Assembly: GCA_907165275.2 (NCBI GenBank)
Contig: OU015664.1
Coordinates: forward strand, 11,246,001-11,310,000
DNA length: 64,000 bases
Reading direction: 5' to 3'
Source: Zygaena filipendulae
Taxonomy: Eukaryota > Arthropoda > Insecta > Lepidoptera > Zygaenidae
Shown here piece after piece: positions 1 through 10,400 of the stretch (position 1 is its first letter; each line of letters opens with the position of its first letter). The notes beneath the pieces are model-generated. The model did not search any database. It was not told where the DNA came from and saw only the letters and a program-made list of their open reading frames with translations. The position numbers and the translations under genes were made by a program.

Positions 1-644
1 CGACGGCTTTGATCTTGTAGTAAGTAAAGATGCCGGACCAAGACTAGGGTTGTCACAATAATAATACTGATTTTTGGCCTTCCACCTCTTCTTACTCTTC
101 CACTTATCGATGCTAAAACTATTATGCATAATATATAGTACATATATGTATGAAACTGTAGAGTCTTCAGTCTACTAATATAAATAATTTCATAGTCTTC
201 AACGGAAACTCTCGATTCGAAGGTCTCGCTTGCTTTCTCCACTTTTATGCAAATTTCGCGTTTGTTCTGAAATAGCGCGAGTGGAAAACGCACGTGTTTC
301 CTTAGCGTTCGGCTGGGGCGTGAGGTGGGACACCTAGCACGGGTCAGCTCCGCGCAAGTGGGAAGTTCCACAGCGTTTCGCATTCGCCACCGCCGGGGAC
401 ATTTGCGGTGGAAACGAGTAACTGGAAATTACTCCGGTGTGAAGCGCTGAGTGCGAGGGTGGGCGATAGTATAGCATCGATCACAGACCACGGTGCAGAC
501 CCGTGCTGACTAGTGTTGCCCAACGTCTCGCTACTCGTGTCGGGGACGTGGGGACGGTGGGGAGACTGGAGAGGGGGATGAGGGTTTATGCCCACGTAGT
601 GTCCATGCCGCGTTCTGTTTGCAGAACATCAAAGCATTCCAGCA

Positions 645-800
645 ATAGACACCGGAAGTTGTTGCCGCTGAGGCAGACGTGACTGGCGCGCGCCGCGGGA
701 CCCCGCGCCCCGCCCCATGCCGCACCGCGCCTAGCGCCGCCCCCCGCCGCCCCCGCAGCCCCGCACACATGCGACTACGCACCAGCGCCACTGGTGAGCT
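645..800 (+). promoter_or_regulatory. CpG-rich block with ETS-type site; possible eIF5 promoter and 5' UTR exon
   Basis: A block of very high GC content in AT-rich surroundings. It contains ACCGGAAGT (651-659), the core of ETS/GABP sites common in housekeeping promoters, followed by long C/G runs, and ends in a good splice donor (CACTG then GTGAGC at 793). This could be a non-coding first exon of eIF5 spliced to an acceptor just before 2003, such as GCAATACAG. It could instead be the promoter or a small exon of an unseen gene. The assignment is inference. Confidence 0.3.
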
Positions 801-827
801 GACACCGCGGCCCCCTTGCCGAGTCAA

Positions 828-1155
828 TAGGCTATTTGACTAATTTTTTTTATTCCGTTTGGGAGATTAATAAAAATATTGGACACGTATTTTTTTCTTT
901 TTTTTAGGCAATCAAAAAATAACGGCGATACATTGAGTTGAAATTTCGCGTGACGTCACTAACTATTGCAGTTTGTATGGTGGCTTGTAGCGGTAAGTGA
1001 CGTCACGAGCCCTCTAAACTTTAATGCGCTTTATCTCTGTGTATTTTCATTTATTTGAAAAACTAAAAAATACGTGTCTAATGATTTTTAATTTTCTAAA
1101 TGACGGACTAATTAGAATTTTGATTGTCAAAACTTGTCAATATCCCTATTGTTAT
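828..1155 (-). repeat. CRE-bearing dispersed repeat, copy 1 (reverse orientation)
   Basis: Reversed copy of a ~280-330 bp family whose forward form starts CAAAATTCTAATTAGTCCGT and ends near CTACAAGACGGACT. The copy carries two TGACGTCA palindromes (951-958 and 998-1005) about 40 bp apart. Other copies lie at 2848-3062, 12338-12590, 32812-33095, 41185-41415, 51700-51995 and 55045-55385. No ORF is present, so it is a non-autonomous element (MITE- or SINE-like); the superfamily is not determined. Confidence 0.75.
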
Positions 1156-2002
1156 TGCTATAGAAAACCTCAGAACAATAACAGTTTGTTCTGAGTAGAA
1201 AACTAAAGGACGTAACATTAGGTCACGTGGTCATGAAAAGTCGTCGCAATTTTTAGTGGCCACGTGACTCAGAGATACGATTGTATAGCGATAACGATTA
1301 TAAATGGTCAAATTGGCTACGAGATCTGGATCGGAGATTATTAAGATTACATTAGATACTAGATAGTAACAATGATGCGGTAATACATACATCCCGTCCG
1401 TCTAAACACAAATATTTATCACATATTCACCCTGACGCGGGAACCCGCTACATCTGGGATACTATTCAGGTTCGTTAACCACTAGACCAAGGGCGCTGTC
1501 GAGCCTCCGAGTCGGCCGAGTGATAGCTCACACTTCACACATCCAGTAGAATTCCCAAATTCACGCGTCTCATTGCGGGCTGCAGCTATCTTCAAACGAA
1601 ATATTTTTTGATCGACCAAAATCTAAAACACGGACCCATTTAAAGTTATAGTACCTATATACTCTAGAGAAAAAGATTTCCTAGCAAGATTTCTATCCAC
1701 TTATTTTAAATTGTTGCCAACTTTCGAATACCTTCTAAATCAACGTGTAATTTATTTATTCTCTTTCAGATACAGTAACAAGAGAAAGAAATACGTCACC
1801 GCCAAAATAATTAGTTAGAATTTTATCATTTTAATACTGTACCTTTATTGAATATTATAATAATAGTAATAAATTTAATTTATATTATAATTACAAAAAA
1901 AAATCTAGTAATATACATACATACATCAAAAAGAGATCTTAGTTTAGTGCGTGAGTGCAATACAGTTTAGTGTTACGGTAGACGTGTAGCGGCGATATCG
2001 CG

Positions 2003-5000
2003 ATGGGTTCGCTCAACGTGAACCGGAACGTGGCGGACGCGTTCTACCGCTACAAGATGCCGCGCATATGCGCCAAGGTGGAGGGCAAAGGCAACGGGAT
2101 CAAGACCGTGATCGTCAACATGCCGGAGGTGGCCAAGGCGCTGGGCAGGCCCGCCACGTGTGAGTACCTTGTACACGGAGAGTTTTTTTTTTTTCGTGTC
2201 AGTATGGGGAAAGAGAAAAACTCACTTAGGAACCGTTATCTTAATTTTAGATAAAATAAAAATGGTATAGTATGCTAATTCTGCTTCATATAAACTAACT
2301 TTATTTCAAAAAGTTTCCACAAAAAGTGCCAAAAAAACAGCCACAATCATTTTACACTACATAACTTTCTTATATTATTTTTGCAAAATGCAAGTTAAAA
2401 CTTATCGAATTCTCATTAGAGTTATCTCTTCTCGAATTATCTCTGGAGTAAACGATCTAAATACCCGCTTGATTCCTATGAATTATGTGGACCAGAGTGG
2501 CTTATCTTCGGTGTACCCAACGCGTGACGTATCTTTGTTTTGGGGGTCAAGTTCACGCCCCTGCGGCGTCCCCGACGTGCGACATATCTTTGTTTTGGGG
2601 ACCATGTGGGGGTGTAGGGATGTATGTGTGACGTGTGCCCACCGCCCTGCCCCCAGACCCGACCAAGTACTTCGGGTGCGAGCTGGGCGCGCAGACGCAG
2701 TTCGACTACAAGAACGAGCGGTTCATCGTCAACGGCAGCCACGACTCCGCCAAACTGCAGGACCTGCTCGATGGGTGAGACAGGCCAGGCCGAGCTGTGC
2801 CACCTTTTCATCTCTATTTCATTGAACTTTTCGATTGGGTATTCTTCAGGGTATGAAAAATCAAAATTCTAATTAGTCCGTCAGTTGGAAAATAAAAAAA
2901 TAACAGGCACGTATTTTTTACTTTTTCAAATAAATTAAAATTAACATAGATAAAGCGCATTAAAGTTTAGGGTGCGGGCCTCGTGACGTCATTATTCAGT
3001 ATAAGCCCCGTACAAACTGCACTAGGTTGTGACGTCTCGCGAAATTTCAAATACATATTTGTTTTCATAAGTATATGATTTTTTTCATCTCGGAATTTAC
3101 GAATAATACATATAGTATCTCTGTGCCGAATTTCATCCAATGCCATCCATCCATCCATCCATTATAGGGATAAGGCCGCCATTTGGAGCCACTTAATACT
3201 TTCTGTTTCTAAATATATATATTTTTTATTGTACTGTTTGTGGTGTTCAATAAAGTGTTTTTCATTTCATTTTCATCCATCCATACTTTCTCAATTTTAA
3301 AATTTGGTTACGTTGTCGGGCGGGCGGGTGTGCGGCTGCAGCTTCATCCGCAAGTTCGTGCTGTGCCCGGAGTGCGACAACCCGGAGACGGAGCTGCTGG
3401 TGTCGACGAAGCGGAACACCATCTCGCAGGGCTGCAAGGCGTGCGGCTACCACGGCCAGCTCGACTTCAACCACAAGCTCAACACGTTCATACTCAAGAA
3501 CCCGCCCGCCGCCGACCCCAGCATGCAGGTCGGTACTGGGTACACGCGCAACCCACCTCCAACCCAGGGTCCAACCAACCAATCTTGATTATACGGACCG
3601 TATCGCGGGCCGGAACGCCCCAGTCGCACCGTACCCTACACATTATTTTTTTTGCTCTGATCCTTGTCCCTAGTTGCCACTCTCCCCTTTCTGGGGCTTG
3701 GGTACACGCACAGTCGCACACACACATCACTTGTTGGGTATGTTCCGTTTTAACATGTAGCACTGCAAGGTATGACGTCAATTCAGTCTGCGATGCCGTT
3801 CCTTTATAGCAGTGTTTTTCCAACTTTTTCATGACACGAGGGACCTCGTTAGTATGAAATAATATCTTGCGACCCCTGTTTTCCCCACATCATTTTTATG
3901 CATTTGTATAGTTAGGATTTTTTAAATGCATATTTAAGTCTTTTGCGACCCCCCAAAGGGACTTCGCGACCCATACGTTGAAACGGTCAAATACTAAAAA
4001 AAAAAAATAGAAAAAATAATCGATATTTTCAAAATTCCAGACTAGTGTACCCCCTTAACTAGACAAAAGTATTCATTATTTCTTTGGCGACAATAATTTG
4101 GTCAAAATGTGATGACACATTTTCATTCATTCAGTTTTTACTAAAACATACATCCCGGCGCAGGGCTCGTCGCTGACGGAGGGCAACCGCGGCAAGCGCT
4201 CCAAGCGCTCCGGGCAGGGCGCCGCCAACGGCAACCACGAGGGAGGCGACGACACCAAGAATGTGAGGGAATTTATTAATGTCTAATAGAACTGTTTTGC
4301 ATTCCAACAAAACAGATATTATGTGTATGAAAAAACACACAGCGTTGTTTGAAGAAGCAGTCGTGGGATTTTGCCAATATCTCAGTAAATAGTACGAACT
4401 TACCGACATTTTCCGCCTTTTATGCTCCCGCTCTTTACCTCAACAGCAGGGCGCCGGCTTGTCTTTGGCGCGGTGTCATCTGTCACTCATAGAAGTCTTC
4501 AAACTTACCAGCAAGTATTCTACTGCAACGCTGTGTGTTTTTTCATACACATAATATCTGTTTTGTTGGAATGCAAAACAGTTCTATTATGTGTTTCTTC
4601 AAAACACACAGCGTTGTTTGAAGACATGTTTGTTATCTGCTGGTGAAAGAGGTCTGAATATTTGAAGAAGGCAGACGCTATGTGATTTATTTCATACAGT
4701 ACATTATGGTTAGGTATATGAATATTCTAAAAAGAATGTACTACACTATATCAATGATATACTTATATCATTACATAATAGATTTGAGAATCTTAATAAA
4801 TTATGCAATAAAATTACCATCATAATCTAATACTACAAATAAAAATAACTTCTTGAAGCAATTATTCAAAAGGAATTCAGAATTTAACAAGGTTTGATAT
4901 TCCTGGTACTATACCAAGACAGTTTGAAGTGTGGACACAATAGATATAAGTTATCTGTAACTTACCATATAATATAAGTTATCTGACAACTTACCATCTT

Positions 5001-7343
5001 TTTAAACTGTGAAAAAGATCTGCAAATAAGTTCAAATTGTCTTTATCTAACCAACATTTTCCTGGATTAGCTGGTTTAATTATGTCTGTGATAAGATATA
5101 ATCATCTTGGTAACTCAGTCTCCTCAGAACTTCTGATTTCTATAATCTGAGACTGGGCATGTGTTCTCAGCCCTCAGCTGTCTTATCAACTAACGATAAG
5201 TGTATTTTCAATAGTGAGCACTGTACTTCTTTTGAATTTGTCTTCATACTGTTAAAACTATATAATTTGCTCTCTGAAATCTGAATCATAAATACTGAAA
5301 CACACCCCTTTGAACCCTGAATCTGCTTTTGTTCAAAATAATAATAATGATAAACTCTACCGAAATGGAAAAGTATGCACTTGTTTTATAAACTAATCAA
5401 ATAAGACTGTAGCTTAGCAGTTAGCACAGATAAAAACTTAAGTAGCTTCACAATCAAGAATCTAAACCTCTCAATCTAAGGCAGGTGATATCTCTTTGCC
5501 CTAATGTTTAAGTCACTTTAGAGTCATCTTCTCTTTGGGTGGTAGACTTCTTTGACTGAATACCTTGTCACACAGTGCCTGTGGAGACTAGAATTGAATC
5601 TTTTATGTCTTGCTTAATAAATTATTCTGGCTCTGTGACCCCCTATATGTGTAGGTTTAGTATAATCAGTCTCCTACTTGTTAATAAGTATATTATCTTA
5701 TCCTATTATTTCTTTAAATTTACTTTACTGCATCTGCTGTTTTATTTATTATTTTATTTTTATTATTTATTAATATTATTATTTATTTATTATTATTATT
5801 ATTATAATTTATTTTTTCTTTTTTAAATAATATTTAAATTATCATTAATACTTATTATCATCTTTTTTTATCTGTATAGATTTAAATAACTTTAACTATC
5901 CATATTAGAATCGTAATTTAGTTATTACTAAATTCATTATTTTTAGTAGATCTTTTAAATTGAAATAGAATATGTATTATGTAGGTAAGTATTTACCCAG
6001 ATCAGACTTTATCATATTTAGGTACATAATCTTGTTTATGTTTTATATCCTTTGTTTTCTTTTTAGTAAGATTTGTCTACAATACCATGACAATACTTTG
6101 TTCATCTTTTCTTCTGCTCATAGTTAGAAAGAGCTTTCATTCAGAATTAAGTTCATCCTTATATTATTTATAACATTAACACATTACTTAACCATGTCTT
6201 TGTACATGTTTGTGTAAAATAAAAATTATCAGAATTCTTGACTAGGTACATGATTAATTCATTAATCTCGTCATTTATAGAAATAGATGTAGGTACCGTT
6301 CTGCAGTGTGATAGTTTACTTGAGTACCTACTACTGCTTTATGGAGAAAAGTTGTATTACATATAACCTGGTACACCTTTAACCTGAACCTTTAGAATTA
6401 TTAGGTCCTAAATAAACTATCTTTTCATCTTGGCCAAAAGTTATTTACAGTATTCTAAAACTCATGTGAGCAGAATCACAGTACCTGGCCTTTATGTGTA
6501 CTTGGGGTCGTGGCACTCGTGGTATAGATTATACTTGTGGTACAATTCTTCGCCACAAAGTTCACAAGACTGAAACCACAGAGAACAGCTGGTAGTCTGG
6601 AATAAAGTAACCATTAAAAACTACACAAATATAGGGTAATAAAGGTATAAGGTCATAAACACCCTAGTCTTAATGCCACAACAAATGTGGTTATTTTGAA
6701 CCCTTTTTAAAAGTATCTCTTTAAAACAGTGGAACGCAATGTGTATAATATTAACTGTACTACAATAGGGATAGCCCTGAAATCTTGGTGAATACAGTTC
6801 GATAAAATTGTCCCTGAGGCACAAGATAACTGAAATCAAGCTAAAAGTGGTCCTGCCTCCAGCTCTTTGTCTTTGTCAGTTGTCTGTAACTAGTGACTGT
6901 AGACTCTATCTGCCCCCCCCCCCCCCCCTCTCATGCTAGAAGCTGGAGGTTCGACATCTGGGGAGGATCTTCTTCCTGGAAATGCATCAGGTAGTTAGGT
7001 AGGTAATCTAGGATACAGGATACTGGTTGTATCAGTTTTTACACCTTCACATCTGTTGGCCACCTGTCAACATCTGTGTTTAATGTGGTGCAACCCTGAT
7101 CTAAATTACTAGTGACATTACTAGTGATCTTAGGTTAGTAACAATTTTATCTTGGACAGACTGTGTAGCCGAAATATTTTCGCATCCCGTGTGTCCTGTG
7201 CCCTTGCCTGTACTTGTCCCAAGTGACGTATTGTCGCACAACGGCCGACATATTTGACGCACTGAGGTCCACGTCTGGGACGCCCCACCTTTTGAATCTG
7301 GCCTCCGAGGCCTGGGGCAACATATGCCCTTCCGGCATGCTAT

Positions 7344-7408
<65 letters not shown>

Positions 7409-10400
7409 TAGGCGGCACAAAGGTTCATCTCCAAGAAGGCCCACTTTTAGAGCCTTGGCCTCCGAGGCCTTGTAGCAATATGCACCCTTCCGGCACGGGT
7501 CTGTTATAGGCAGCAAAACAAAAGTCCACATGTAAGATACCCCACTTTTGGAATATGGCCTCCGAGGCCTGGGGCAACAGGCACCATTCCGGTACCAGTT
7601 TGTTTTTCTGATCTGCATTCAACGATGCCACTATTACTGCAATTTTTACATTATAACATTTCAAGAGGTAAACCGCAGCTAGAGTCAAGTTTATCTGTCA
7701 CATCTCCAGGCTGCTGGTTAGGTTTAGAGGTGCTGCTAGTAAGCTGATTGTTCATTCGTTCTACCCTCCTCATGTTTCAAGTAGGTAGGCTATTTTATTT
7801 AGAGTAAGCAAAAAACTTCTGTTAGGTCTGCTGACCTACCTCTTATGTTAATATAGTTTTTATTATTCCCTTTCTGACAGGTAAAAATCCTTCTTTAAGG
7901 GAAACAGGTAAAAGCCTTCAACACACACCCGCTGTGTTTCTGCTAGGAAACTAGGTTACCTGACTTTGTCTTGTTACCACTCTGTTTATACTTGTGGCAG
8001 TACTAGTAGTGTTACATAATATTAGCACGTAGCTCCTTGATAAACTAGAGCCAACTGCAGTAGTAACACGCCAGTGCCTAGGCTGGCCCTGACCTAACTT
8101 TTTTTTTTTTTTTTTTTTTGGGAATATTTGAAGGCAATGTAGTCACCCTTCTGAACTGGTGAGATTGACTAGTAAAAAATTAATAATATAAAAACGGATT
8201 CTATTCTTTAAACTTATAACCTTAGGCATTTTAATCCTATTTTAACTTTATTTAACACAACTTACAAGAAACGGTCTAACTGACACAAAATAACAGAAGT
8301 ATAAAATTAATATTTATAAACTAAAATATCACAGATAGGTATTATACCTGTTAAGAATTTTCATAACTCCTTTACCACATTAAAATATCTGGATTAGTAG
8401 GTAACAGGTGGATTGTGACACAAAGAAACTGTTTTACTTTATGTAGGTACCTTTGTTTCTACATAAAACATACTAATTTATATTTTTATACAGGTCTTTT
8501 TTTTTTTTTTTTTTTTTTCAAAAAGGATGTAGGAACGAACACTCTACAAAGTTGTCTTCTAACAGGTTGTAAAGGATAGACCAGAAAACTTTATAACTTG
8601 TAATAAATATATACCAGCTAAAATAAGATTCCATTGGATTCACTTGTCACCGAGCAGTAAGAAATTAAATTCACTGTCCTTCGAAGGTTGGAAGAAATAT
8701 AGATTCTAACATTGTAGCCCTGTCATGCAACTCCTCTTCCACCTAGTTAGTGAGTGCTGTTAACATCTTGGGGGCCGATGATAGCCCAATTGAGACATTT
8801 ATTACTTTAAATTTGACAAATTTTGGTAAAGCAGTACCTGATTGTAGGTATTTCCTCAAAGTGAATCGCCATTCACCAGTATTTAGTTTAAACTGCAAAA
8901 GGAATTCTAGTGCCCTAGACCTTCAATATAAGCTTTTGGTAATAATTTCTAACTCATGCACTTCCACAAAAGCCTTTGCTATAATTATAGTTGTATTTCA
9001 AAATTCTGTTTTTTGTCAACCGTTTGTTGATGATGTAGGTAGGAGAGATCTAGTCCTGGTGTCATATACCTGATATATGACTTACCTGGTTACTTAAACT
9101 TAAAGTTCGAGGATCCGATCCTCGATTTAAGTTTAGATCGCTTGTTAATCAGCGACGAGGCAGCGCTCTTCTCCATCTAGGATGAAGAGCGTAGTCTTTT
9201 TATTTTTTATCGACTTAATTTTTATACGGTAGAGGTACCGAGAAGGCGAAATTCGAAAGGATTTTAAACCCAAATTCCAAATTGAAAGCAACTTAGGTAC
9301 TTTATTAGCGGTGCCGGCACGTTGCAATTTCACGGCAGTCGGCACAAGTTCTTCGAAACTACGCGTACTCTTTCGTAATAAACACAATAAACTTATGCTC
9401 TGAGCATTAATTAACACTTTTTATGCAAATATTTCCGAAAAAACATTGGAATTATCCTGTAATTTTACATAAATTTGCGGAAGGAAGATTTTGTATGCAT
9501 TAGCGGCAAAATCTTTAGACGCTATGAGTGACAGATGACACCGCGCCAAAGACAAGCCGGCGCCCTGCTGTTGAGGTAAAGAGCGGGAGCATAAAAGGCG
9601 GAAAATGTCGGTAAGTTCGTACTATTTACTGAGATATTGGCAAAATCCCACGACTGCTTCTTCAAACAACGCTGTGTGTTTTGAAGAAACACATAATAAA
9701 TTATATTTTCAATCTTCCAAAATCTATTTTTTTACTTATTGAAGCTAGCCGAAGGCATATAATTATCTACTTCCGAACCTTACAAGTTATTGCTTATCTG
9801 CGTCCAAATATGTCTCTAATCATACTCAATAATAAACAGATATGCTTCTGTCGCGACTCCACGCACGACATGAGTGTGTATCCGCCTTAATAAGTTTGTA
9901 TGTGAATCGCTGCGTGCCGGGTGGTTGCAGGAAGGCGAAGCGCCGGCCGCGCCCGCCGCCGGCGCCGCCTCCGCCGCGCGCCGCAAGGAGCGCCGCGGGG
10001 ACGACGACGACGACGACGGCACCACCTGGACCGTGGACGTGAGCGAGGCCGCCGTGCGCGCGCGCATGCAAGGTGACACACTGACACCGCACGCCCTACT
10101 AGTTACTACTACTATTACTAATACCAATGAGTAGAGGTTATATAAAGAAGCGACACTCTCCGCCGTCCACCGATTTCATGCCTCCTCTCACACCGCGAAA
10201 ACGACCTTGGCAAAGACCGAGGAAGTACCCATCCACCAACCACCAAACGCCGTCCACTAACCACCGACCACCGTCCACTATCCACCGACCACCGTCCACT
10301 AACCACCGACCACCGTCCACTAACCACCGACCACCGTCCACTAACCACCGGCCACCGTCCACTAACCACCGACCACCGTCCACTCACCACCGACCATCGT

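Larger units (their letters stand above)
1..2002. other. Region upstream of eIF5, no coding gene seen
   Basis: Non-coding as far as can be read. It holds a GC-rich block at about 645-800, one reversed copy of the CRE-bearing repeat family at 828-1155, and at about 1150-1310 a degenerate inverted-repeat element with TCACGTGG and CCACGTGA motifs related to the elements at 12263-12690 and 27975-28146. The last ~60 bases before 2003 are probably eIF5 5' untranslated sequence. Confidence 0.6.
4587..9697. mobile_element. Possible 5.1-kb inverted-repeat element filling eIF5 intron 4
   Basis: A 39-bp terminus beginning ATTATGTGTTTCTTCAAAAC is present at 4587-4625 and, inverted, at 9659-9697. Next to the right copy a further 137 bp also matches, inverted, the spacer of the 4284-4589 palindrome. 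The interior is AT-rich, with long T runs, a C run at 6914-6928 and no transposase-like reading frame. It could be one large non-autonomous transposon with a smaller relative inserted beside its left end, or two related insertions bracketing unrelated intron DNA. The sequence alone does not decide. Confidence 0.5.

Noticed and set aside
531..827. Overlapping reverse frames in the GC-rich block
   Set aside because: High GC removes stop codons by chance. The frames have no domain and no splice logic, and are Arg/Pro/Ala-rich as expected from composition.
9816..10127. Long reverse frames opposite eIF5 exon 5
   Set aside because: They mirror a GC-rich coding exon; the forward frame has conserved eIF5 motifs and correct splice sites.
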